Source: Rebecca billardiae RCC1528 (Eukaryota > Haptophyta). From it: DNA of 64,000 nucleotides. Positions 24,859 through 37,654 of the stretch are shown here, one piece after another. The first letter of the stretch is position 1. The number at the start of each line of letters is the position of its first letter. The notes under the pieces are model-generated. The model ran no database searches, had not been told where the DNA came from, and saw nothing but the letters and a program-made list of their open reading frames with translations. Location of the stretch: the NCBI GenBank assembly GCA_965240325.2, contig OZ251253.1, positions 496,001-560,000 of the forward strand, read 5' to 3'. Made by a program: the position numbers and the translations under genes.

Positions 24859-27800
24859 GCCGTCGCCGCCGCCGCCCGACGCGCCGCTCTCGGCGTGGCC
24901 GAGGTGGATCGCCTCGGCCTCCTCGGGCGAGACCAGCGCGTCGATGAAGTCCGCGTACCTGCAGCGCGCGGAGGTGCGGCGGGCGGGGCGGAGCGCGCGC
25001 GCGCGCGGGCACGCGGCGGGTCGGCAGTTGGCGCGGCTGCTCTCGAGAGCGCGGTTGGTGCGTGTGCAGCGGCGCAGCGCGGCCGGCTGGGTGGCCGACT
25101 GGCGCGGACGGCGGCCACGGCGAGCACGGCTGCCAGCTCGCGCGCAGTCGCAACGCCCGCCCCCCCCGTGCGTGTGCGCCCTGTGCCCGCGCCACGCTGC
25201 CCGGCGGCACGCGCCACGCCGCCCGCGCCACGCCGCCCGCGCCGCGCCGCGCCGCCCGGCGCCGCCCGCCCGCGCGTGCGCCGCACGTGAGGTGTCCCGC
25301 CGCCGTGATCGATCGGACGAAGAAGAGAATGTCCGCGGGCGAGACGTCGGGCACGTCGAGCCAGTCGAGCGCGCCCCACACCTCCGCGGGCGAGAGGATC
25401 CCGTTCTGGTCCGCGTCGAACTTGGTGAACGCATCTGTTGCGGCGCGCGCGAGCACGCACGCGCGCGCGCCACGCGCGCACGCACACGCGCGCGCCACGC
25501 GCGCGCGAGCGCGGCGGCGGCGCGGCGGCGGCGGTGGGACGACGTGGTGAGCCGCGGCGCGACGGGGGCGGCGTGGCGTGCGACGGCGGCGGGCGGCGCG
25601 GAGCGAGGGCGCGCGCGGCCGCGTCGGCAGCGCCGGCCGTGCGGCGCGCCGCGCGCACCGTGCAGCATGAGTCCCTTTGCCTTGATCGCCTCTCGCACGC
25701 GCACCGCCTGCGCGCGCTGCTTGAGCAAGCTCCACTCGTCCTCGAGGGTGAAGAGCTTGGCGAGCGGCGTCTGCTCCCAGCGCTTGGACATGCGGCGGCG
25801 GCACGCGAGCGTCATCGAGAACCAGATGCGCCGGCGCGCGGGCTCGGCGGGGATCGAGCGCAGCAGCAGGTTCAGCTCTGCTGGCGTGAAGTGCATCGAG
25901 CAGTCGATGAAGCGGCAGCAGTTGTGCGCCGCCGCCGCCTGGTAGTCGAGAGGCGGCCGCCAGCCCGCGCTCGCGTCGAGCACGGTGTCCTGCGCGCTCA
26001 CGCAGCGGAGGGCGACGGCGCAGTCCGCGCCGGGGACGAGCGCCTCGCCGCGCGCCTGGCGCAGGTGCAGCGCGCAGCGCAGCGTCTCCGCCTCCGCGAG
26101 CGAGAGCACCACGCGCTGCCGCCCCGCCTCCTCGCGCCGAAACTCGCCAGAGGTGAGCACGCGCGTCAGCTGCTCGAGCGTGAGCGCGCGCCCGCCGCGC
26201 CGCCCGCCGGCGGTGCCGGCGCTGCCGGCCGCGCGCGCGCCCGTCGCGGGCGGCGAGGCGGCGGCGGCGCCGTTGGCGGCGCGCGCGCCGCCCGCGCGCG
26301 CGCCGCGCCCGAACGGCCACCAGCCGCCGCCGCTGCCCGTCGAGCCGCCAGAGTCTGAGCCCGCGCCGCCGCCGCCGCCGCCGCCGTCGTCTGGCCCGCC
26401 GCCGCCCGCGCCGCCGCCGCCGCCGCCGCCGCCACCGCCGCCGGCGGAGCGCAGCAGCTGCTGCAGCTCGGGCTCGGAGAGCGCGATGTCCTCGGCGGAG
26501 CGAAGCGCCTCCACCACCTCCGCCACCTCAAACTGCCCCGAGCCGTCCACGTCAAGCAGTCGCAGCGCGTTCCGCAGCTTGGCCGCCTGGCGCTCGCTCA
26601 GCTCGGAGCGGCGCGGCGGCGCGGGCCGGAGCTGGGCGAGGGAGGGCACCCAGTCGAGCGCGCACACGACGTTCTTGAGCCGGCGCTCGCCCACCCAGTG
26701 CAGGTCGAAGTAGTTGCGCGCGATGTGCAGGTGCGCGGGGAACGGCAGCGCCGATCGCGAGTACAGCCGGAACTGCGAGGCCGGGTAGAAGACACCCGAG
26801 GAGAACGGCTCGGACGCGGACGCGAGCGCCGACAGCGGCCAGCGGCGCGGCTCCTCGCCTGCCGCGTGCGAGCGCGCGGGGCGCGGGGCGGCGGCGCGCG
26901 AGGGCGCGCGCGCGCGCGCGCGGGGCAACGGGCGGGCGCGTGTGGGCACACGCACGCGCCGCCTGTGCGCGCGCGCGCAGAGAGAGCAGGCCGCCCCGCG
27001 CCCTGTGCGCGCGCGGCCGGCCCTCGCTGCCCCGTCCCGTCGCGTGCGCGTGCGCGTGCGCGTGCGCGTGCGCCGCACGCACGGCGCCGCCCCGCCGCCC
27101 GCGTGCCGCGTGCATGCGCGTGTACGCGCGCGCGCGTGCGCGTGCGCGTGCGCCGCGCGCACGCACCGTCGCGCTGATACGCGAGGTCGGCGTAGCGCTC
27201 CATCTCGATCTCCTGCTCCTGCTCCTGGTCGCGCTCCTTCTCCGCCTCCTGCTCGCGCATCTGCTCCGTCTCGATGGCGGAGACGCCCTCCGAGGAGGCG
27301 ACGGACTGCGGGGGCGCGGGGCGGAGGAGGGAGGCGCGCGGCGTCGGCCGAGGGCAGCGCGCGCGCGGCGGCCACGCGCACGGGCACGCGCACGGGCACG
27401 CGCGCGGCGCGAGCGAGCGCGCGCGCTCGCTCGCGCGCGCGCGGCGCCGCGCTGCTCGGTGCTCGGCGCTCGCACCTTGAGAACATTCTCAACGACGGCC
27501 TCGTCCGCCTTGGTGCGGATGAAGTCGACGAAGCCGTCGCGCCGCTCGGCGAGCACCTCGACGTACTGCCGCGGCATCGGAAGTGTCTCGGAAACTTCCG
27601 TGTCCACGTCCTCGATGAAGACGTCGAGCGCTCGGCCGAGCGTGTCGCGCGTCTCGACCGAAGAGCGGCGGCCGCGCGCGCCGCCCGCGGCGGCGCCGCC
27701 GGAGGGCTCGCGCGAGGCGGGCCTGCTCCCGCCCGCGCCCGCGTGCGCCACGCGCGCGTTCACGGAGAGAGACAGCTCGCCCGTGCGGCGCGAGGCGGCG

Positions 27801-30800
27801 CCCTCCGCGCGCAGCAGCTCGAGCAGCTCCTGCGCGCTGAAGAGCACCGCAGAGGTCGCCTTGTGCAGCCCCGAGCGCTCGGCGCGCGGCACGAGCGCCT
27901 CCAGCCCCGCGAGGTCGCGCAGCCCGATCGCCAGGCGGAGCTCGTCCTCGATCGCCGCGCGCGCCTTGAGGTGCGCCCAAGGGAACTCGGTGAAATGCGG
28001 GTAAGGGTCGATGCCGAGCGACGACGCCTTGGCGGAGAGGCGCGCGCGCTTGAGCGCGAGCTGGCGGTCGAGGTCGCGCGTGCGCGCGGCGAGCCGTCGG
28101 TCGAGCATCTGCACCTTCTGCCGCTGCGGCTCGGACGCCTGCGCCGCCGTCGCCGCGTCGGTCATCGCCACCACCCAGCCCAGGAGCGCGCGCTCCGCCG
28201 CCGTCAGGATCACCGGGACGCCGCCGCCGTCGTCGGCCAGCTTGAGCGCGCGCGCGGAGAAGAGCCAGCCGTAGGTCTCGTCAGAGCCGCCGCCGGCCGC
28301 GCCCTCGTCCTCCTCCTCCGCGCGCCGCTCCGGCCGGATGCGCGCGGGCGGCACGCGCGGCTCAAAGTCGCCGTCGTCAAACTGCACGTCGTATAGCGTG
28401 GGCACGCCGGCCACCGGGGAGTCCACCACGCTGGCGATCTCGCCGGGGTACCACGTGCCCCAGCCCTGCCAGTTCGCCTCGACGCGCTCGCCGAGCCCGA
28501 ACGCGCCGCCCGTGCCGTCGTCGTCGTCCTCCTCCTCCTCCTCCTCGCCCTCCACTTCGCTGTCCTCGGCGCCGCGCCGCTCCCGCCGCACGCGCGCGGG
28601 CGGCACGGCGGCCTCAAAGTCGCCGTCGTCGAACTTCACGTCGTACAGCGGCGGCCCGCCCTCCGCGTCGGGCTCGGTCACCTTGGCGATCTCGCCGGGG
28701 TACCACGTGCCGCCGCCCTGCCAGTTCGCCTCGACGCGCGCGCCGACGGCGAGCGCGCCGCCGCCGCCCTCGCCCTCCGCGTCCAAGTCTGCGGCCGCGG
28801 CGGCGGCGGCGGCGGGCGCGCCCGCAGCGGCGGCGGCAGCGACCGCGGCCGCGGCGCGCGCCTCGGCCGCCTCGCTCGCGGCGGCGCGCGCCGCCTTGGC
28901 CTTCTCCCGCCGCTCCTTGGCCGCGTCCTTGAGCTCGCGCCGCTTGCGCTCGCGCTCGATCAGCGCGCCGCGCAGCGCGTCGCCGACGCTCGCCGCGGCA
29001 GGCAGCAGCTCGGGCGAGCGCAGCTGCGCGGTCACCTTGCGAAGCTGTCGCGGCTGCAGCGCCGCAGGGTCGAGCGCCGCGAGCGCGGTGGGCTCGGCGA
29101 GCGTGTCGAGCGCGCGCCGCGCCGCGGCCAGGTGCGCAAGCAACTTGAGAGCCTCCTCCTCGTCGTTGAGGCAGCGCTGCAGCGCGACAAGCATCGCTGC
29201 GCGCGGCACGGCGGTCTGGCCCCGCGCGCGCAGCCCCTTGCGAAGCGCGCGCAGTGCGAGGGGGTCGACGTCGGCGGGGAGGCCGTGCGCCTCGGCGGCG
29301 ATGGCGGCCTGTAGGTCCTCGTCCAGCTCGCGCTGCGCGGACGCCGCCTCCGCCTTCACCGCCTCGAGCTGCTTCTGCTTGCGCACGAGCTCGCCTGCGC
29401 GCACGGCGCGCGCGGTGGCGTGTGCGCGCGCGCGGTCTTCGGAGTGAGCGCGCGCGGTACGCACGCGCGGGGGCGGCGCGCCAAGACAGCAGGGCCCATC
29501 CGCGCCCAATCCTGACCCCCGCGTGCACGCACGCGCACATGCGCACGCGCACACGCGCGCGCACGCGCACGCGTACGCGCACGCGCACGCGCACGCGCAC
29601 GCGCACGCGCACGCGCACGCGCACGCACACGCGCGCGCGCGCGCGCGCACGCACGGCCGCACGCGCACCGTATGCCTCGAGGTACTCGCCGAGCGCCTTG
29701 GCCCACTGCGCCAGGTAGCGCACGCACGTGTACTGCTGGTACGCCGAGTTGGGCGTGCGCTGCGCCGTCACCATCGCGTGCTCGATGCCGTTCCCCAGCT
29801 GCACGAGCCGCGCCCACTCCTCAGGCCGGAGCCGCCCCGCCTCCGCGTCGTCCGCGAGCTCAGTGACGCGGGCGCAGAACGCGCCGAAGCCCTGCGCCGG
29901 CAGCTTCTCGTTCTGGAAGCCGAGCGCGCGCTTGACGCGCACGGTGAGCGGCTCCTTGGCCGCGCGCTCCTCCTTCTCCTTGGCAGACTCCTTCCCCGCC
30001 GCCGGGTCGGCCGCGTCGAGCGCCTTGAGCGTGAACGTGAACGCGTCTCGACACAGCTCGTCGCCTTCGAGCAGCGCGGGCGTGCGACACAGCAGCTCGA
30101 ATGCGCCCTGCTCGTACGAGTTGATGTACCCCGCGGTGGAGCGCACCTGCTCGAGCAGCGGCGCGACGATGCCCTTGGACGCGCGGATGTCCTTCTCGAG
30201 GATGGCGCCAAACTGCTTCATCCGCAGCAGCCGCGACTGCACCGCCTCGACCGAGGCGCCGGCGTCCTTGGCGCGCGCCGCGCCGCCGCCCTCGTCCTCG
30301 TCCTCGCCGTCGGGCTCGGGATCGTTGCCGTCGTCGCCCGAGGCCGCGGCCGCGTTGGCCGTCGCGGCGATCGCGACGACGGCGGGCAGGTCGTCGACGC
30401 CGTCGAGCCCGAGGAAGTCGCACGCGCACGAGCACACCGCGGCGAGCGTGGCCGAGGCGGACGTCTTGGCGGACGCGGCGCGCGCCTCATCCGCCGCCTC
30501 CGCATACGCGTGCAGTGCGAGCACCCAGCCGTGCAGCGCGCCCGCGGCCTGCCCGCCCTCGCGCGCGAGCGCCGCCTCGGCGGCGGCGGCGGCGGAGGCG
30601 TACCGCTGGAGCGCGCGCGCGGCGGACGGCGGGATCGCATCTCGCTCGAAGCGCGCGACGCGCGGCCCGAGCGCGGCGGGCTGCAGCGCCTTGGTGGCGA
30701 ACGTGGCCCAGTCCGGCTTGAGCGAGAAGAGCGAGGCGCACGTCTCGCCGAGCGCGCGCAGCTTCTCGCTCGGCCCCTTGGCGGCGGCGAGCGCGTCGAG

Positions 30801-33800
30801 CGCCTCGGGGCGCAGCCCGCGCACCGCCTCGACCGCGCCGCCGTACGCGGCCGCCGCCGCGTCGAGCGCCGCCTGCGTCTCGGGCGGCAAGACGGGGAGC
30901 GCGCCGAACGCGCCGATCTCGCGCGCGCCCGCCTCGCCCAGCGCCTCGAGCCCGCTGTTCGCGTCGGCGACGAGGTGGAGCACGGGCTTGGCACGCGCCT
31001 CCTCGCGCGCGAGCGCGCGCGCCTCCTTCGCCCGGACCTCCGAGTCGTGCGCCGAGTCCTTGAGCCGCGTCTCGTGGTGCTTGTCGGCCGCCTCCCACGC
31101 GGCGGCGAGCTGGATGAGGCGCGCGCCGTCGCGCGTGATCGTGCGCCCGTCCACGTCCAGCAGCACCACCGCCGGCGCCTCGGGCCGCGGCGGCACGTTG
31201 AACGTCTCGCGCAGCAGCTTGCGCCGCGCCGAGTGCGAGTACGGAATCGCCAGCCACGGCATCTCGGAGATCTCGTCGACGAACTGGTCGGCGGTGGACG
31301 CGGCGGAGACAAAGACGATTGCCAGCGCGTCCTCAAAGTGCGCGTGGCACGAGCGCAGCGCGTGCGTCAGCCCGATGCCCACCTGCGTGGCGAACGCGCC
31401 GCCGCCGCCCTCGTCGACCGCGCCGAAGAAGAGCGCGACCGTCTTGTCCTCGAGCACGCCGCGCCCGGTCGTGCCGAGCTTGGGCGAGATGAAGGCGTGG
31501 CCGAGCGAGTCGAGCACGTACGCGGACGCGTCGTCGTCGCGCACCTTGAAGTGCGTGTAACCGCCCATCAGCGCGCCAAACGCGTTCTTGCGCCACACGT
31601 TGGCGAGGTTCTGCGCCATCAGCTGGTCGTACTGCGTCGCCTCAGTGCGCATCGAGTTCACCACCAGCCACGCCGCCACGTCGTCGAGGCGGAGCGGCGC
31701 CGGCTCGCCGCCGAGCGCGGCGGAGGCGAGCGGGCCCGCGGCGGCCTCGGCGGGCGTGAGCGGTCGGCGCTGCACGCCCGCCTTGCGCAGCTGCCGGCAC
31801 ATCAGCCCCTGCACCTCGGGGATGAGCAGCAGCGACACCGTCTGCCCGCGGCCGATGCCGCGCATGCGGAACGCGCCCTGCGCGTAGTCGCGCCACACCA
31901 TATCCTTGCCCAGCGTGACGACCGCGCGCGCGTCCGCGTGCTGCGGGATGTCCATGCCCGTCGTGTGCACCTGCGCGCGCGCGGGGGCGGGCGGGCGGGC
32001 GCGCGCGCGCGCGGAGGAGCGGGGCGGTGAGGCATCGGCCGAGCGCGCGGGGCGGGCGCTCCGCTCGGCGCGCGCCGCGCCCGCCACCCCACCCACCTGG
32101 TCGAAGAATGTGAAGCGCTTCTGCGGCGAGATGCCGGACTGCGAGAGCTTGAGCACTCGGCCGGTGGAGCGTACGAGGATCATCTTCTGGTCGGCCTCGT
32201 CGAGAAAGACAACGCCCTCGCACCAGCGCGCGAACGCGGGCACGCGCAGCAGGAAGTGCGCGACCTGCGCGTTGTTCAGGCCGGTGATGAGCGCGCCCGT
32301 GTCGATCAGCGCGTGCACGCGGTGCGCGGACGTCGCGACGGCGGTGAGCAGCGACTCGACGGTCCAGCCGTGCGCCATCGCGGACCACGAGACGACGGCC
32401 GGGTCTGTGAGCACGGCGAGCATCTTGCCGTCCGAGCCCTCCTCGTACCCGCACCGGCCGAGCGCGAGCGGCAGCAGGTCGGACGGCGTGCCGGAGAAGC
32501 CGATGCGCCGTCCGAAGAGCATCTCCCCGCCTACCTCCTGCCCCGACGCGGAGATCTTGGTCACCTGGTGCTGCATGAAGGCGGGGAAGACAACCTCCTC
32601 GAGGTACCAGTGCACCGCGAGCGGCTGCGTGCGCAGCAGCCGGAACAGCTTGGACATCTGCTCGTCGTTCGACTGCTTGAGCAGCCAGAGCGGCACGACG
32701 ACACGCGCGTCGTCCATCGCGCTGCCCTGCGGCGGCGGCGGCCGCCGCCCGTCCGCGCCGTCGGCGGCGGCGGCGGCGGCGGCGGGGCGCGTCGAGCCCT
32801 TGACCATCCCGCCCGCCTGCTCAACCCAGTCCTCGAACATGATCGCCGACTTGCGCGTGGGGAACGGCCCCACCTCCTTCTCAAAGTTGGTGCGCACCAG
32901 GTTGATCACGTCGTCCTCGAAGTCGACGCGCCGCAGCCCCTCGTACCGGTACGCGAGCACGGTCAGCCCGATGATCACGTCGGGGTGCGCGAACTCGGAG
33001 GCGCGCGCGGGCACGTCCTTGCCCACGAACGGGATGGCGAGCTTGAAGCGCGAGCGCGGCATCATCGGCTCGGTCTTCTTGAGCCGGGCGTACTCCTCCT
33101 CCGTGAGCAGGCCGAACGTGACGCGCGAGATCTTCTGCAGGCAGTGCGGCAGCAGCGTGCCGAGCCACTCGGCGACGAGGTTGAGCATCTTGAACGCCTT
33201 GGGCGCGAGCACGCGCGCCGCGAGCGCGTGCAGCCGCCGCGTCGCGAGCTCGAGCTCGGCCGCCGACGGCGCGACGGGGCGCACCTGCCCGCCGCCGCCG
33301 CCGCCGCCGCCGGTGGCGGCGGCGCGCGCGCCGCTCGTCGTGAGCGGCGGGTCCGGCACGGCCTCGAGCGTCGCCTCGTCCCAGCGCGCGGAGCCGACGA
33401 GCGCAGAGGCGTCGCGCAGCACGTACGCCGACATCTGCTCCGCGTCCAGCCCCGAGATGTGCTGCGCCTCGAGCCACAGCTGCGCCCAGCGCGCCATCAC
33501 CGGCCGCATGCGCGCCGCGTACCACTCGTCGTTGAGCAGCACGAGGTGCGGCGACGCCTGCAGCGAGTGCGCGGCGTACCCCTCGTCGATCACGTCGCGC
33601 AGCTCGGCGAGGATGGCGTGCGCGCGCGTGGACTGCTGGAAGGGCACGCTCATCCGCCCGCCCGACTGCACGGCAAACACCGCGTCGAGCAGGTGGATCG
33701 CGAGCGTCCACCGCTCGGGCGAGAAGTCGAGCGGCAGCTTCGCGCCGATCGGGAAGTTGAGCTCCGAGCGCAGCGGGTGGAGCAGCAGGTCGACCTCGTC

Positions 33801-36800
33801 CATCACGAGCACGCCGCGGTCGACGAAGAGCTCGAGCACGCGCGCGAGCGCGCGCACGTCGCGCTCCATCGACGGGTGGTGCTTGCGCCGCGCGTCGCGC
33901 AGCACGTCGAGCTTCTCGAGCAGGCGCAGCTGCACGCTCTTGACGGACGTCGACGTGCACAGCACGACGCCGCGGTGCGCCACCGCCGAGCGCAGCTTGT
34001 CCACCAGCTCCCACGACGCCTCGGCCGAGCGGTCGAAGGAGAGGGTGAAGACGCGCTTGCGGATGATCGACGAGAAGGCCGAGCGCAGCGTCGCGCGCGT
34101 CTGCTCGAGCAGCGCCTGCGGCATCATCTGCACGACGAGCGAGTGGCCGTCGCCGAGCATGAGCGACAGGATCGGCGAGATCACCGTCGTCTTGCCCCCG
34201 CCCATCAGCATCTGCTTGACGAGCGGCTCGCCGCGGCGCACGCGCGCGGCGAACTCGGCGATCAGCTCGACCTGCGCCTTGCGCAGCAGCAGGTTGTGAA
34301 TGAACTCGAAGAGCAGCAGCCGCGGGTCGAAGACGAGCCCGCCCGCGGCGGCGGCGGCGGCGGCGGCGGCGCTCGGCGCGCCGTTCGCGCCGTGCGCGGG
34401 CGCGGCCGCCGCGGCCGCGGAGGAGGAGGGCGGCAGCGGCGGCGCGCGCTCGACGTAGTGCCGCCCGGTGCGCAACAGGTCCGCCAGCGCCTCGGCGCGC
34501 AGAGAGATGCTCGACGCGAGCTCGGCGGGCACCGCCGCCGCGGCCGCGGACGAGTCGGCGCGCGGCGGCGCGCGCGCCGCGGCGCGCGCGCCCTCGGCCG
34601 CCGCGCCAAGCGTGCGCGCGAGCCCGTCTGCCTCGGCGATGCAGCGGTTGGTCTGGCCGATGCGCGTGGCGTGGCACACCGTCGCCACGACGAGGTCGAA
34701 GAGCGCCGACGCACGCTCCGCGCTCACGAACGGGTTGAGCCGCATCAGGTCGTCCTCGCCGCGCGTGGAGATGAGCAGGCAGAAGAGGAAGTCGAGCGAG
34801 GCGTGCGCCTCCGCGCCCGCGCTCTGCCGCAGCGCAAACGCGATGCGCCGTCCGAGCTCGGCCATCTGCGCGGCCTCGGCGCCGCCGTCCGCGCCGCCGC
34901 CGCCGCCGCCGGCGCCGCCCGCCGGCGCCGCGCCCGCCGCCGCGGCCGCGCTCAGGTCGATCTTGTTCGCCACCTCCTCGATGCGAGGCAGCGCGCGCGA
35001 GACGTACGCGGCGTCCTTGGCGCGCCGCTCGCGCAGCTGCGCGAGCAGCGCGGACACGGCTGAGCCGGACTCCTCGAGCGCGGCGGCGGCGTGCGCGGGC
35101 TCGGACGGCCACGCGCGCGGCACGAGGGTGAGGCGGTGCGGCGCCGCGTCGTTCTGCTGCCGCGCGTACTGAGCCATGTCCGCCGACATGCGCTCGTGCA
35201 TGTCGCGCGCCACCTGCGGCACAGCGGCGCGGCGCGGCGCGCGAGCGGCGGGCGCGGCGCGGCGGCGGAAGCGCTCGGCCGGCGGGCGCGCGCGCGCGCG
35301 CGCGGGAAGGAGGGGGCGGCGGCGGCGCGGCGGCGCGGCGGCGCGGCGCGCGCGCTCGGCCGGCGCGCGGCGGTCGGCCCACCTTGGAGCCTGCGTGCGG
35401 GTGGCGCATCACGTCGAACGAGAGCTCGGCCGAGACGGCGCCGAGGCCGAGCTGCGCGCGCGGCACGCGCCGCACGTACGCGTCGAGGCCGAGCACGGCG
35501 AGCGGCTCGGAGGCGAAGGCGGCGCACTCGTCGGCGCTGGTGGAGAGGGCGACGTCCCCGAGCAACGCTCCGTCGACCGGCCGCAGTGGCCGCCGCGTGC
35601 AGCCGTAGTCCGTGACGAACGGGATGATCCACCGCCGGTTCGCCTGGCCGCTCAGGTCGAAGGGGCGCGCGGCGGGCACGTGCGCGTGCGCGATGCCGCC
35701 GCCCACGCCGTGCACGCCCTCGGCCGAGGGCGGCGCGAGGCCGGCCCACCAGTCCTGCACGGCGGCGAGCTCCTCAGCGCACTGCTTGTCCACCGCCGCG
35801 GTCAGCTCCTCCACGCCGCCGCCGCCCGCGCCGCCGCCGAAGCCGTCAAAGCCCGTGCGCGAGGAGAAGCCGCCGCCGCCGCCAAACCCGCCCCACGCGC
35901 CGCCGCGGCTCCCAAACATGCGCTCGCGCGTGAGCGCGTCCGAGCGGCGCTGCAGCATGCGCCGGCGCACCGCGGTGCGCAGCCCGGAGCCTTTGGGCTG
36001 CGAGAGCGCGCTCAGCTCGTGCAGCACGCCGCGCAGCAGCCCGCCGAGCGGCGCCTCCGCCCAGTCGCCGCCGGGCGCCACGCCGACGAAGATCTCGCGC
36101 CGGTTGTGCTTGCGTGTGTCTTCGAACGGCGGCAGGAACGGCCCGAGCAGCGGCTTGCGCGCGAGCGTGTGCAGCACCGAGTTGAGCAGCGACGGCTCAG
36201 ACGCGTCCGGGAAGAGCGGCAGCAGCATCGTGCCGAGCGACGCGGAGCAGTTGTCGTCGACCAGCCGCGCCTCGGTGCCGCCGCTCAGCAGCGAGTAGAG
36301 CAGCAGGAAGCCGCCGCCCTCGACCGTGTACGCCGGCGTGGGGCGCACCGTGTTGAGCGCGCCCACCAGGTTGACGAGCTGCTCCATCATGAGCGAGCGC
36401 TGGTGCGTGTACCTCATCTGCAGCTCCTCGAGGTACTTGAGCAGCTTGGTCGCGTCGAACTGGCGGAGCGTGTCGTCCCAGTGGCTGATCCACCGGTTGG
36501 GCGGCGGGCGCGCGGGCACGTCCACCGCGCACGCGCCGAGCCCGGCCGCCTCCGCGCGCAGCTGCGCGCGCCGGTTCTTGCACAGCAGCACGAGGTGCAC
36601 GGGCAGACGCTGCTCCTCGCGCCGAGGGTCTGCCGCGTCGACCACGCACCGGTTGAGCAGCGCGAGCTCCTCCTCCGCCGAGAGCCGGCAGTCCGCGGAG
36701 ACGAGCCCCAGCTTGTCCACGTAGTGCGCCATCTCGAGCGTGAGCAGCCACGGCATCCGCACGGGCGCGTCCAGCATCACAAACGAGATCTTGAGCCGGC

Positions 36801-37622
36801 ACGCGTGCGCGTCGGGGTGGTGGTCGATGTCGTGCCGGTTCGAGTGCATGTGCTCGAGGATGGAGCGCTCCTCGCGCGAGAGCGCCGTGTCGGTCGAGAC
36901 GGTGTCGACGAGCGCGACCACCGACTTGTAGTCGCGCGCGAGGAAGCGCAGCAGCAGCAAATACAGCGCGGACGCGAGCGTGGACGCGGAGAGGAAAGAG
37001 AGAGAGACGTGCACCTTGTACACGTAGTAGGGGTTGTCGATCTCCTCGAGCCACTGCGCCGAGCGGTCGAGCACGAGCTCGGTGGAGAAGGGGTACGTGG
37101 CGAGCAGCGGGCGCACGGGGAGGAACGCGGGCACGAGCACCTGCAGCTCGCCGTTCGACGCGTGCTCGAGCAGCAGCGAGTGCGGGATGCCCTCGAGCAG
37201 CCGAAGCGTCGCGGGCGCGCGCCCGCCGTTCGACACGAAGATGTCGGCGTGGTCGAGCGAGAAGAGGCGCACGAGCCCGTCGGGCCCGCGCCGCGCCTCG
37301 AAGCTGAGCTTGAGCCGCGGCAGCTGCACGAGCGCGAGCGACGAGCCGTCCGCGCCCACGCCCGCCGCGACCGCCTCGTCGTCGTCGGACGCGGGCGCGC
37401 GCGCCCACGCGAGCACGTATGCGAGCTGCTCCACGCGCGCAAACACCGACGCGAGCGACGCGAGGTACGAGCCGAGGGGCGCGTTGAGCAAGTCGAGCAG
37501 GATCAGCTCCGCGTCGGCGTAGTCGGCCGAGCCGGACGGCTGCGGCGGCGCGGAGGCGCCCGCCGCGGCGGGCGCGCCCGCCGCCGAGCCGGGCGGCGGC
37601 GCGGCGGCGCGCGCCGCGACCG

Positions 37623-37654
<32 letters not shown>

